41,044 nt of DNA from a virus. The stretch is taken from the IMG/VR virus record IMGVR_UViG_3300026320_000015, positions 1 to 41,044 of that record; one strand, written 5' to 3'. The notes under the pieces are model-generated. The model had not been told where the DNA came from. It ran no database searches and worked only from the letters and a program-made list of their open reading frames with translations. Numbering within the stretch: the stretch's first letter is position 1; every line of letters begins with the position of its first letter. Positions 7,093-14,425 of this stretch are shown here, in pieces. Made by a program: the position numbers and the translations under genes.

Positions 7093-8597
7093 ACAGGGAA
7101 TTGTGGGAACACCAGCAGCAAGGATTGGACGACTTGCGGGCATCGATTCAGCAGGGTGTGAGGCGGGTCGCGTGTCAGAGTCCCACCGGGAGCGGCAAGA
7201 CGCTGATGGCGGCGGCGATAATCGACGGGGCGATCCGCAAGGGCAACCGGATGGCGTTCGTGGTGAACGCGATCGGTCTCATCGACCAGACGGTGGAGGC
7301 GTTCTACGCCGAGGGGATCCGGGACATCGGGGTGATCCAGGCGAACCACTCGATGACGGACTGGGCGAAGCCGGTGCAGGTGTGCTCGATCCAAACGCTA
7401 AAGTCGCGGCGGGCATATCCAGAGGCGAAGATCGTCGTCATTGACGAGTGCCACTCCCTCCACGATTTCCACAAGCAATGGCTGTCTGATCCAGACTGGC
7501 AGAACGTTCCTTTCATTGGATTATCGGCGACGCCGTGGTCCAAGGGGCTCGGCAAGTACTTCCAGTCGCTGCTGGTCATAGCCACGACGCAGGAACTCAT
7601 CGACAAGGGGTTCCTGTCCAAGTTCAAAGTGTACTGCACCGGGCAGCCGGACTTGTCCGAGGTGAAGGTCGTCGCCGGCGAGTACGTCAAGGATCAACTG
7701 TCGGACGCTATGTGCGGCGGGACGCTAACGGCGGACATCATTGACACGTGGAAGCGCATGTGGGGGAAACCGAACACGCTGGTGTTCTGCGTGGACAGGA
7801 AGCACGCCGAAACAGTGCACTACCGGTTCCAGGAGGCGGGCGTTCAGTCGGCGTACCAGGACGGCGAGACGCCATCGGCAGAGCGTCAGGAGATCAAGCG
7901 CGGGTTCCACAACGGACAGATCGACGTCGTGTGCAATATCGGCACGCTGACGACGGGCGTGGATTGGGACGTGCGCTGTCTCGTGCTAGCGCGGCCGACG
8001 AAGTCCGAGATACTGTACACGCAGATTATTGGACGGGCGCTGCGTACTGCCACCAACAAAGACCACGCTCTAATCCTGGACCATTCGAACTCGACGATGG
8101 AACTCGGGATCGTTACTGACATCCATCATGACCACCTGGATGACGGGAAGCCGAACGGGAAGGCTGACGCGGTGAAGCGCAAGAAGCCGCTGCCGCGGGC
8201 GTGTCCGGACTGCGCGGCGATTGTTCCGCGGCTCAACCGCACGTGCACGGAATGTGGCCATATGCTCCCACTGGCGTCGGGCGTGGTCGAGCGTAACGGC
8301 GTGCTGGTCGAGTACGTCCCGGGTGCGGTGCAGAAGACGGGGCCGGCGCTGAGCCGGCAGTACACGTCGGCCGAGAAGCAGCTATTTTACTCCCAGCTGC
8401 TACAATACTGCCGCGAGAAAGGCAGCCAGGACGGCCGCGCGGCGCACATGTTCCGGGAGAAGTTCGGTGTATGGCCGAACTACATGCAGAAGATACCGAC
8501 GGAGGTCTCGTTCGAGGTTGCGCAGTGGATTCGTTCGCGCAACATTGCGTTCGCGAAGTCTCAGAAGCCGAAGCCGTTCCTGCAAGCGGCAGAGTGA
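7089..8597 (+). CDS. SF2 DEAD/DEAH-type helicase with zinc ribbon
   Basis: 502 residues. Walker A SPTGSGKT at 31-38, DECH motif II at 119-122, SATP motif III at 146-149 and QIIGRALR motif VI at 312-319 give a full SF2 helicase core. After it comes a zinc ribbon (Cys372/375 and Cys386/389) and a helical C-terminal region. The arrangement resembles phage replication or recombination helicases related to the UvsW/RecG-like and type III restriction groups. A role in phage DNA replication or repair is inferred from the family. It is separate in type from the SNF2-like helicase of the leftward block. Confidence 0.9.
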   Translation: MNRELWEHQQQGLDDLRASIQQGVRRVACQSPTGSGKTLMAAAIIDGAIRKGNRMAFVVNAIGLIDQTVEAFYAEGIRDIGVIQANHSMTDWAKPVQVCSIQTLKSRRAYPEAKIVVIDECHSLHDFHKQWLSDPDWQNVPFIGLSATPWSKGLGKYFQSLLVIATTQELIDKGFLSKFKVYCTGQPDLSEVKVVAGEYVKDQLSDAMCGGTLTADIIDTWKRMWGKPNTLVFCVDRKHAETVHYRFQEAGVQSAYQDGETPSAERQEIKRGFHNGQIDVVCNIGTLTTGVDWDVRCLVLARPTKSEILYTQIIGRALRTATNKDHALILDHSNSTMELGIVTDIHHDHLDDGKPNGKADAVKRKKPLPRACPDCAAIVPRLNRTCTECGHMLPLASGVVERNGVLVEYVPGAVQKTGPALSRQYTSAEKQLFYSQLLQYCREKGSQDGRAAHMFREKFGVWPNYMQKIPTEVSFEVAQWIRSRNIAFAKSQKPKPFLQAAE

Positions 8598-8625
8598 CGC
8601 CACAGTGATTGTATTTTGTGGCCTA

Positions 8626-8656
8626 TTGACAACCGTTTTGATTTTACGTCATGTAA
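8626..8656 (+). promoter_or_regulatory. Promoter/operator of the HTH-GHKL cassette
   Basis: A perfect -35 TTGACA (8626-8631) lies in the gap after the helicase gene. The matching -10 is weak, but at its expected place sits a small inverted repeat TTAC-gtcat-GTAA (8644-8656), a possible operator for the HTH protein encoded downstream. A GGAG precedes the first gene at 8681. Confidence 0.4.
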
Positions 8657-8680
8657 GTGTCCCGAATATAGGAGACTCAC

Positions 8681-8923
8681 ATGGCAAAGGCGGCACAGAC
8701 AAACAGCAAACGTCAGAAGTTCGAGGAATTGGTGGCAAGACGTGTTCCAAGCGTGCGGAAATCGATCGCTGTTCTGCGTCACCTGACGAACCACAACGCA
8801 TATGACTTCAAGGAAACGGATTGGAAGAAGATCCTTGGTGTGATCCGCGAAGACGTAGATGCCCTTGAAAGGGCAGCAATGAGCAAGGGCGGTAAGGAGG
8901 CGGATCTCAGCTTCTCGCTCTAG
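8681..8923 (+). CDS. Small hypothetical protein, first gene of cassette
   Basis: 80 residues with a clear GGAG ribosome site. Basic N-terminus, then two or three amphipathic helices (VRKSIAVLRHLTNHNAYDF and the following region), no cysteine cluster or membrane segment. Codon use here is less GC-biased than in neighbouring genes, as in the next two genes, so the three may have been acquired together. Family not recognised. Confidence 0.6.
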   Translation: MAKAAQTNSKRQKFEELVARRVPSVRKSIAVLRHLTNHNAYDFKETDWKKILGVIREDVDALERAAMSKGGKEADLSFSL

Positions 8924-8948
8924 CCATAAGATGGAGGCTAGGACGCTA

Positions 8949-9452
8949 ATGGCAAAGAACTCTAATGTGGTCCATCTGTCTGGCAAAGCAGTGTCCAAGC
9001 CTTCGCGAAAACGGATCGATCTCGGCAAACCGACGATCGACTTGCTGCTCGCTACGAAAGCGGTTGTCGAGCGCGATCTTGCTCAGGGATTCATTACAGA
9101 GGAACGGCTTCGTTTCACCATTGAGGCTCGCAAAGAGGAAGCAAAAAAACTCCGAGCAAAAGGGTTGTCAGTAAGGCAGATCGCAAAGGTAACTGGAGTT
9201 AGCAAGAGTTCGGTAGCGAGTGATCTTTCTGTCCATAAACCGGACGGAAAACGTCCAGAAACTGGACAGAGTAAAACGGCTACACCAAAAACGCTAAGTC
9301 GTTGTCTCGCTCATGTCAGAAGAACGATCTCGGAAGTTTGGCATGAACTTTCGTTGGAAGAGAGATTGTGTCTGTTCTCTGAGATACGCGCTGAACTCGA
9401 CGACCTAGAAAGAAAGATCCATGAAAATAACTCCCCACGTCAACCTTCTTAG
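8949..9452 (+). CDS. Helix-turn-helix DNA-binding protein
   Basis: 167 residues from an ATG at 8949, chosen for the GGAGG 11 bases upstream; an ATG at 8931 lacks a site. Around residues 65-95 the sequence KLRAKGLSVRQIAKVTGVSK followed by SSVASDL is a classic helix-turn-helix of the resolvase/MarR-like type. The C-terminal third is a separate helical domain (ISEVWHELSLEERLCLFSEI). It overlaps the GHKL ATPase gene by 32 bases, so the pair is probably co-translated. It may be the regulator of the cassette or a DNA-targeting subunit. Confidence 0.75.
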   Translation: MAKNSNVVHLSGKAVSKPSRKRIDLGKPTIDLLLATKAVVERDLAQGFITEERLRFTIEARKEEAKKLRAKGLSVRQIAKVTGVSKSSVASDLSVHKPDGKRPETGQSKTATPKTLSRCLAHVRRTISEVWHELSLEERLCLFSEIRAELDDLERKIHENNSPRQPS

Positions 9453-10815
9453 GTCGCTTCGTGGCGAACGCATCGACTACGTTTTGCTGGTCGGCGAAGG
9501 AATCGACAACGCCTTTGACGCCGCTGCGAACATTGTCAGGGTGACGATCGAGAACGACGAAGTCAGTTTCAAGGATGATGGCGTCGGTATCGATCGCGAT
9601 CATATCGCATCAGTTTTTAGTCTTGGCGACCACGGTCGTATGGCAACGACGCAGTTGGGTCGGTTTGGAATTGGTATCAAAGCCCAGGCTGTCAATGCTG
9701 GGAATGTCTTCTATGTCGAGTCTACGTCGAAGGACGGGCATGTGTATGTTGAGGTGGATTGGCAGAAGATATTGCGGAGCGGGGAATGGACGATCGAAGA
9801 TCCGAGATGGAAGCCAGTAGTTGTCGGGAAGCCGACAGGAACGATGATTTCCATAGCGCAGTTGCGCAAGGCACCACAGGTCACTCTTGATAGGATAGCG
9901 TCCCAGGTTTCGCTTCGATTCCACCCAGCGATTGCTGCTGGCAAGAAAATCTACCTGAATGGGGCACGGGTTGGACTTCTGGATGAACCACGTATGATGG
10001 ATATCATCGAGAAAAAAATCCAACTTTCTGAGGGGAGAGGAGCCAGCATCAGGGCCGGAGTTCTGTCTCAACCGTCCAAGCTCCACCATGTCCATGTTGG
10101 ATACGGACATCGTGTGATCATGCCTGAGTCTTCATTGGGATGTGGTCAATATGGCGGCCTCAACAAGATGTTTGCCCGTGTTCATCTTCATGGGAAATGG
10201 CATCTGGCGAAGTTCAAAGATGATCTAACAGACGAACAAGAGAGAGATGAGCTTGAGGAGGCAATCGAGCACGTACTCCAGCCGATTTTGGAAAAGTGCA
10301 GTTCCGCATCAATGTCGGCCAAGATTATCGAGATCGGAAATGCGCTGAACAGTCTTTTGCCTCCTAAGTTCTCGGGAGCGCGACCCAAGCGAGAGCGCGA
10401 AAGGAATCCTGGAGAAAAGAAATCAAAAAAGTCAGGCGTTGTCGATGCGAACAAATCTGAGAATGATGGTCCGGCAAGGTCAAAGCGTCCTCCTGATGAC
10501 AAGCTTCTTATAACTTTCGATGGTGTTGCGGAACAGGATGGAATTGGAAGTTTCGCGCGCGGCAATGCCCGCAATTCCCATAGAGTGAATCTGTCCAGAG
10601 AGCATCCTGACGTAGCTATGTTGATAGAATATCGTGAACGAAAATTTGCCGTCCGATGTCTCTACATGATGGCAATTTCTATCTTTCTAGTAGGTATTCG
10701 CGAGTACGGTGCTCAACTCAGTTTGTTTGATGATAACCCGACATTTGGGCAGCAGGTCGCAAAATTACTGTCGATGCAGGGAGAAGATGAAATCCCTCAG
10801 CCAGTAGTCGCCTAA
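9421..10815 (+). CDS. GHKL-type ATPase (HSP90/MutL/MORC-like fold)
   Basis: 464 residues. The N-box is seen as GEGIDNAFDA (Glu26, Asn30, Asp33), the G1 box as DDGVGID (52-58) and the G2 box as QLGRFGIGIKA (78-88). These mark a Bergerat-fold ATP-binding domain. A middle domain of about 200 residues, a charged linker (about 310-360) and a further C-terminal domain follow. There is no histidine-kinase H-box, so a sensor kinase is unlikely. Its partner is the overlapping HTH gene. The role is unknown; related proteins are found in DNA repair, chaperones and some defence systems. Confidence 0.8.
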   Translation: MKITPHVNLLRSLRGERIDYVLLVGEGIDNAFDAAANIVRVTIENDEVSFKDDGVGIDRDHIASVFSLGDHGRMATTQLGRFGIGIKAQAVNAGNVFYVESTSKDGHVYVEVDWQKILRSGEWTIEDPRWKPVVVGKPTGTMISIAQLRKAPQVTLDRIASQVSLRFHPAIAAGKKIYLNGARVGLLDEPRMMDIIEKKIQLSEGRGASIRAGVLSQPSKLHHVHVGYGHRVIMPESSLGCGQYGGLNKMFARVHLHGKWHLAKFKDDLTDEQERDELEEAIEHVLQPILEKCSSASMSAKIIEIGNALNSLLPPKFSGARPKRERERNPGEKKSKKSGVVDANKSENDGPARSKRPPDDKLLITFDGVAEQDGIGSFARGNARNSHRVNLSREHPDVAMLIEYRERKFAVRCLYMMAISIFLVGIREYGAQLSLFDDNPTFGQQVAKLLSMQGEDEIPQPVVA

Positions 10816-10816
10816 A

Positions 10817-11176
10817 ATGGCAGAGCGCATTCCTCTCTCCGAGCAACTAGACGAGATCCGCGCCGAGTACACCCGCCGCTGCCAGATGTACCCGGAGATG
10901 GTGATCCGCGGCCAGATGCGCCAGGAGGCGATGGAGTTCAAGCTCGCCCGGATGGCGGCGGCATACTCTACGCTGGTGTGGCTGCTCAAGAACGCGGAGC
11001 ACATCCGGGAGTGGGTGATCCTTGCGGCGAAGTATGGCGGCAAGACTGAGGCAGCAGAGCAGTTCATGGACGCGCCGCCGGACGTGCTGCCAGCAGAACT
11101 GCAATGGGAGGAACCGGATGGCGAGACGCAAGCGCAAGCACATTCCGATGAAGGAGAAGTTCTAGCAAATGGCTAG
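10817..11176 (+). CDS. Hypothetical helical protein
   Basis: 119 residues starting 1 base after the GHKL stop. Residues about 1-80 form a helical, charged domain (SEQLDEIRAEYTRRCQMYPE then MEFKLARMAAAYSTLVWLL). The tail is acidic and overlaps the start of the following split gene at 11118. No family recognised. GC content rises again here, so it belongs with the standard phage genes rather than the cassette. Confidence 0.65.
   Translation: MAERIPLSEQLDEIRAEYTRRCQMYPEMVIRGQMRQEAMEFKLARMAAAYSTLVWLLKNAEHIREWVILAAKYGGKTEAAEQFMDAPPDVLPAELQWEEPDGETQAQAHSDEGEVLANG
11118..11165 (+). pseudogene. 5' fragment of a gene split by a homing endonuclease
   Basis: An ATG at 11118 with an excellent GGGAGG site (11105-11110) opens a frame reading MARRKRKHIPMKEKF and then a TAG. 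The basic start and HIPMKEK look like the N-terminus of a small phage HNH-like protein whose remainder (KLAATLLALGHVPYEQAK onward) resumes at about 11688 inside the next open frame. The intervening ~520 bases code for an HNH homing endonuclease. I read this as an insertion that left a 15-codon stub. The join is inferred from the pattern, not from an alignment. Confidence 0.5.
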
Positions 11177-12059
11177 ACCAGCAGCGATTCCCCTAAGTGC
11201 TGGGATGACACTAGGCAGATGGACATTGCTTTACCAAGTCGGTGGAGGGCGGGTTAATCGTTCCCGATGGTATTGTAGATGCGATTGCGGGACGGAGAGA
11301 CCCATCAAGCCTCAGCATTTACGGACCGGGATGTCGAGATCGTGCGGATGTTTGAAGAAAGAGACAGCCGGTTGCCAGAGTAGAACTCACGGCGCGTCAA
11401 AAACCCAGGAATATAGAATCTGGGCCGCTATGATGAATCGATGTCATTATGCAACGATCGATGCCCAACGGGGGAAAACTTATGCTGGGTATCGTGCGCG
11501 GAATATAATCGTTTGTGAGCGCTGGAGGATTTTCGAGAACTTCCTAGATGACATGGGGATGAGGCCATCACGTCAGCATTCTCTTGATAGAATCGACAAC
11601 GATGGGAATTACGAACCAATAAATTGTCGGTGGGCTACCGCAAAGGAGCAGAGGAACAATCAGCGTCGTCGTATCAGCACGAAGGTTAAGCTTGCTGCAA
11701 CTTTGCTTGCGCTAGGTCATGTTCCTTATGAACAGGCAAAGACGATGACTGCGGACCAGATAATTTCTCTCTATCATTTCGACCACAACATTCTTCACGC
11801 AATTGATCCTATAGATGAACCGTGGAATCTCACTCCGATGTTGGTGGCGGCACACCGGGAGAAATCCCGCCGGGACACCAGCATCGTGGCCAAGGTCAAA
11901 CGCCTCCGTCAAGCGCCTACCGTGGCCGCTGGGAAGCCGAAGCCGAGGTCCAGTAGTTCCGCCGTGGTTGACGCCAAACGCGCTACGGACGTTCCTAGGC
12001 GCTCTTGGGGCATCCCCGGGATGCGCAAGAAACTCAACGGGGAAGTGGTGCGGCGATGA
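11169..12059 (+). CDS. HNH homing endonuclease fused to the 3' part of the split host gene
   Basis: 296 residues in two parts. Residues 1-170: a Cys module (CRCDCG at 36-41, SCGCL at 58-62) and an HNH-type region with HSLDRIDNDGNYEPINCRW (137-155), typical of phage-borne homing endonucleases. Residues from about 172: KVKLAATLLALGHVPYEQAK, then DQIISLYHFDHNILHAI and PWNLTPMLVAAHREK, a pattern seen in small phage HNH-like proteins (FDHxxxHA). The first part has lower GC and different codon use. Fusion of the two by insertion is inferred; the second part may still be functional as the C-terminal domain. Confidence 0.7.
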   Translation: MARPAAIPLSAGMTLGRWTLLYQVGGGRVNRSRWYCRCDCGTERPIKPQHLRTGMSRSCGCLKKETAGCQSRTHGASKTQEYRIWAAMMNRCHYATIDAQRGKTYAGYRARNIIVCERWRIFENFLDDMGMRPSRQHSLDRIDNDGNYEPINCRWATAKEQRNNQRRRISTKVKLAATLLALGHVPYEQAKTMTADQIISLYHFDHNILHAIDPIDEPWNLTPMLVAAHREKSRRDTSIVAKVKRLRQAPTVAAGKPKPRSSSSAVVDAKRATDVPRRSWGIPGMRKKLNGEVVRR

Positions 12060-12202
12060 AACCGGCCAAGAAATGCATGGACTGCGGCGATCCGATCATC
12101 GGGACGAACAAGACCAACTCCGGCCGCTGCCCCGATCCGCCCCCACCCCCACCCCACCCCGGTCTTTGGGAGGGGTCGATCGCCATCCATGGCGTCGCCT
12201 GA
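12056..12202 (+). CDS. Tiny Cys- and Pro-rich protein
   Basis: 48 residues from an ATG overlapping the previous stop (ATGA at 12056). It begins MKPAKKCMDCGDPIIG, with a CMDC knuckle, a third cysteine after 15 residues and then a run of prolines. It could be half a zinc ribbon. A longer in-frame start at 12005 lies within the upstream gene and is less likely. Real but weakly supported. Confidence 0.45.
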   Translation: MKPAKKCMDCGDPIIGTNKTNSGRCPDPPPPPPHPGLWEGSIAIHGVA

Positions 12203-12547
12203 CGATGCCGGAGCTGGCGCCGGCGCTTTCATAGCGCTTACAGCAGATACGGACCTTGCCGACAAGCGCCTGCAACACAGCAACAACTAGCCATCGAACA
12301 CGTAATGGACAGATACGAGTCGGTGTCGAGGCGCCTGGTGGCGCCTGGTGGCGCGTGGTGGCGCCTGGCGCGTGGTGGCGCGTGGTGGCGCGTGGGAACT
12401 GTCACCAAAAGCCAGTTGAGCGTTATGTCCGTTCGGTTACTGCGCCTGCGGTACCGACGAGGAAGCGCTGCCCGACGTGCTGGTGTATAGACGTGCAGAA
12501 GCGGGAGACTGCTTTCAAGAGACGAAAAAAAGCAAAAAAGAGCCAAC
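12203..12547. other. Non-coding region upstream of promoter copy A
   Basis: About 345 bases without a convincing gene. It holds the 10-base tandem repeat at 12331-12396 and an A-rich stretch (about 12520-12540) that could act as an UP element for the promoter at 12555-12583. A Cys-bearing open frame in 12420-12550 has no usable start codon and was not called. Confidence 0.5.
12331..12396 (+). repeat. Tandem repeat of a 10-base GC-rich unit
   Basis: Roughly six to seven copies of a 10-base unit, gcgcctggtg or gcgcgtggtg, one of them shortened to 7 bases. The unit length is close to one helical turn. It lies in a gene-free region about 160 bases ahead of a strong promoter. It may be a protein-binding array, a recombination hot spot or simple slippage. 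Confidence 0.8.
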
Positions 12548-12552
12548 TTAGC

Positions 12553-12632
12553 TGTTTACATTCCCGACACTGGTGTCTATAAATCGACTCGTCACCTGGG
12601 CCCCAGGCCCGCCTCAAAGAGGAGACCAGACG
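12553..12632 (+). promoter_or_regulatory. Duplicated promoter-leader, copy A
   Basis: A near-consensus promoter with -35 TTTACA (12555-12560), a 17-base spacer and -10 TATAAA (12578-12583). A transcribed leader follows with the near-palindrome CCTGGG-C-CCCAGG (12596-12608) and an AGAGGAGA ribosome site before the ATG at 12633. Almost the same 78 bases occur inverted at 18162-18237 (4 differences by eye). An A-rich tract upstream may be an UP element. It drives the rightward run of mini-genes 12633-16800. Confidence 0.75.
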
Positions 12633-12800
12633 ATGACAATAGTTCAGTATTTCCCCAACATCCAGCAGGCCACCGACCACCTCGCCCGTCGCGGGTTCGA
12701 ACTCACCACGCGCGGGTCGTTCGTGAACTTCGAGGAAGGCCTCGACGCGCAGATGCACCAGGACTGCACCGGCATCTTCGTCCGCTACGCCAGCATTTGA
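12633..12800 (+). CDS. Small hypothetical protein under promoter copy A
   Basis: 55 residues, first gene after the duplicated promoter-leader, with a GAGGAG site in the leader itself. The sequence MTIVQYFPNIQQATDHLARR onward is compact, alpha/beta, with no cysteine cluster. Being first under such a strong promoter suggests high or early expression. Function not recognised. Confidence 0.65.
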   Translation: MTIVQYFPNIQQATDHLARRGFELTTRGSFVNFEEGLDAQMHQDCTGIFVRYASI

Positions 12801-12811
12801 GGGGGGCACAC

Positions 12812-12964
12812 ATGACCGCCATCCTCGGCATCATCGCGGCTATCCTCGGGATGGTCGCGGCCTACAACTCAGACTTCATCATGGCCGGCGTGTTCATTAC
12901 CGGCGGCATGTTCTTCGCCTACGAGCTGGCCTTCGGCCGTACCTTCCAGGGAGGTCCGTTATGA
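12812..12964 (+). CDS. Small membrane protein
   Basis: 50 residues from an ATG at 12812, preceded by a GA-rich site (gaggggggc). Two hydrophobic segments (AILGIIAAILGMVAA and FIMAGVFITGGMFFAY) would give two short membrane spans. It overlaps the next gene by ATGA at 12961-12964. It could insert in the host inner membrane. No family recognised. Confidence 0.65.
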   Translation: MTAILGIIAAILGMVAAYNSDFIMAGVFITGGMFFAYELAFGRTFQGGPL

Positions 12965-13185
12965 AGCAACCGCGCGACATGACCAGAAGGCAGTTCGACG
13001 CTGCACTTAGACAGCACGGTTTCCGCAAGGTGATTCTCTGGCTCCAGGACACTACGGGTCAATGCCAAGGTACATCCTGGGGCATGGTGATGAACCGCAG
13101 GGGGAAGACTTTGTACCGAGCCTCGCTGGCCAAGGCGATTAGCGAGCGCGACGCGCATGTTGTCAAAACGGGGGGGCTGTCATGA
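12961..13185 (+). CDS. Small basic hypothetical protein
   Basis: 74 residues, MKQPRDMTRRQFDAALRQHG onward, coupled by ATGA junctions at both ends. A short helix is followed by a beta-rich stretch (VILWLQDTTGQCQGTSWGMV). It could be a small nucleic-acid binder, but there is no recognised domain. Confidence 0.65.
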   Translation: MKQPRDMTRRQFDAALRQHGFRKVILWLQDTTGQCQGTSWGMVMNRRGKTLYRASLAKAISERDAHVVKTGGLS

Positions 13186-13547
13186 GCATGAACTGGCACC
13201 AGCGCCGGCATGGTTGGACATGCAGCGAGTGCGGCACGTTCAACGAGGAAGGCGGATACAACTGCGACGGCGAGGAATGCGAGGTGGACCGCGAACGCGA
13301 AGTCCGCGACTATGTGCGCCGCAGCCTCATCCATCGCTACCGTCAGGAGTGGAAGCGCGACGGCGGCGACCCCACTCGGCTCCTCGCCAACTCCGAGAGT
13401 GGCATGCTGTATCGGGTGCGCCGGTTCTCCGGGCACGTCGGGCTAACCTACTTCGTGCTCGTCCCGGGCGGCTACACCTACCGTCCTGATCGCTACCGCG
13501 TGCCGGATAGCGTCGTCAGGCGGGCCATCGAGCACTTCTTTGGATGA
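13182..13547 (+). CDS. Protein with N-terminal RanBP2-like zinc finger
   Basis: 121 residues. Residues 12-33 read WTCSECGTFNEEGGYNCDGEEC, matching the W-x-C-x2-C...N...C-x4-C pattern of RanBP2/NZF fingers, which bind RNA or ubiquitin in other systems. A helical then beta-rich C-terminal domain (SGMLYRVRRFSGHVGLTYFV) follows. In a phage a nucleic-acid role is the simplest idea. Start at ATG 13182, overlapping the previous stop. Confidence 0.65.
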   Translation: MSMNWHQRRHGWTCSECGTFNEEGGYNCDGEECEVDREREVRDYVRRSLIHRYRQEWKRDGGDPTRLLANSESGMLYRVRRFSGHVGLTYFVLVPGGYTYRPDRYRVPDSVVRRAIEHFFG

Positions 13548-13570
13548 CGAGACACGGAAGCGGTGAACAG

Positions 13571-13816
13571 ATGAAAACCGATAGAGCGTGGCTTGCAGGA
13601 TTTGATGCGGGGATCGTCGGATTTGCCGCCGGCAATAACCCTTACAAGCGTCGAGAATATCACCGTGCATGGGAGCGTGGACGAAACAGCGGTCGCCTTT
13701 CTTCTAGTCTAGACATCGAACAAATGCAGTTGCGTCAATCCCGTCTGGACAGACGGGGCGACACGGAAGCGGTAGGAGCAAGAGATGACCAAGACCAAGA
13801 CAGACAAGCAGGCTAA
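13571..13816 (+). CDS. Ribosome-modulation-factor-like small protein
   Basis: 81 residues from ATG 13571. Residues 5-42 (AWLAGFDAGIVGFAAGNNPY and then AWERGRNSGR) follow the RMF pattern of A-x-x-x-G-x-x-A-G-x-x-G-x-x-NPY and AW-x-x-G. The tail is charged, low complexity. RMF-type proteins bind or hibernate ribosomes. This is the second such protein in the window and the closer in size to true RMF. Function in the phage is inference. Confidence 0.6.
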   Translation: MKTDRAWLAGFDAGIVGFAAGNNPYKRREYHRAWERGRNSGRLSSSLDIEQMQLRQSRLDRRGDTEAVGARDDQDQDRQAG

Positions 13817-13952
13817 ACTTGATCGCGCTGTAGCGATCGAGCGCGATCTCCGCCGCCATATCGCGGAAGGCGTTTTGAACGAGATAGAGGCCGCGATCGA
13901 ATACGCACGACAGACCGGCAAAGCTTGGAATTGGAAGCATGAGCGGTGTTGA
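13785..13952 (+). CDS. Small helical hypothetical protein
   Basis: 55 residues from ATG 13785, with AGGAG 12 bases upstream, overlapping the end of the RMF-like gene by 32 bases in another frame. The product MTKTKTDKQAKLDRAVAIER onward is lysine-rich then helical, ending in WNWKHERC. No domain recognised. Confidence 0.55.
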   Translation: MTKTKTDKQAKLDRAVAIERDLRRHIAEGVLNEIEAAIEYARQTGKAWNWKHERC

Positions 13953-14008
13953 CGGCTCCCGCCATGCCGTTGCTATGTGACGGCATTGGGGCCAAAATTC
14001 CGCAGCTC

Positions 14009-14022
14009 GATGGAGAACCACC
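14009..14022 (+). promoter_or_regulatory. Shared translation leader, copy 1
   Basis: GATGGAGAACCACC directly before the ATG at 14023, containing the GGAG ribosome site. The same string recurs before three other genes (14412-14425 plus, 17341-17354 minus, 17591-17602 minus in shortened form). The identity extends past the ribosome site, so it may be a bound leader or a duplicated gene start. Confidence 0.6.
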
Positions 14023-14364
14023 ATGCAAGTGAAGTGTCTGGAGATACGTGACAAGGGGACGTTCATCCCGGTGATCTGCATCAAGCCGGTGCCGGACAAT
14101 GAAGGCCAACGATACCTGCTGCGTCGCGACGGCTATAGCGGTACCGCTGCCGAGACTTGCGTCATCGTGATCAAAGGTCAGTGCCGCGGCGTCTCATATG
14201 ATCCTTACAGCTGGTCCGATGGTTCACGCACCATGAAGGTCGCGCACGATCATATCGAAAAGAATTGGAGCGCGCTGGTGGACGGCGACGTGGTCGATGT
14301 CCAATACATCCTCGGCGAGACCGACAAGCCGAAGGTGTCCGAGCGCGTCACGTCGCTGGTCTGA
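14023..14364 (+). CDS. Hypothetical protein with shared leader
   Basis: 113 residues, MQVKCLEIRDKGTFIPVICI onward. It appears beta-rich, with no membrane segment. The start is fixed by the GGAG in the shared leader. No family recognised. It is followed by a short gap and a second gene with the same leader. Confidence 0.65.
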   Translation: MQVKCLEIRDKGTFIPVICIKPVPDNEGQRYLLRRDGYSGTAAETCVIVIKGQCRGVSYDPYSWSDGSRTMKVAHDHIEKNWSALVDGDVVDVQYILGETDKPKVSERVTSLV

Positions 14365-14411
14365 CGCTGGCTTGGGGCGGTGGGGAAATGATCCTGCCGC
14401 ATGAATGCAAC

Positions 14412-14425
14412 GATGGAGAACCACC
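14412..14425 (+). promoter_or_regulatory. Shared translation leader, copy 2
   Basis: Exact repeat of GATGGAGAACCACC immediately before the ATG at 14426, about 400 bases after the first copy. The match stops at the start codon, so the coding parts are unrelated. Confidence 0.6.

Noticed and set aside
9421-10815. Sensor histidine kinase
   Set aside because: The GHKL boxes are present, but there is no phospho-accepting histidine region, sensor or membrane segment; the overall plan fits other GHKL ATPases better.
11118-11690. Group I or II intron around the homing endonuclease
   Set aside because: Almost all of the inserted ~520 bases is coding, leaving no room for the catalytic RNA core. The downstream part of the host gene is in frame with the endonuclease, unlike an intron-borne one.
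12331-12396. Tandem repeat as a CRISPR array
   Set aside because: Units are 10 bases with no spacers, and no cas genes are present.
12238-12546. Minus-strand open frame in the gap before promoter copy A
   Set aside because: It covers the tandem repeat and yields Arg/His/Pro low-complexity sequence (repeated APPRARRH-type units). No ribosome site and no neighbours on that strand.
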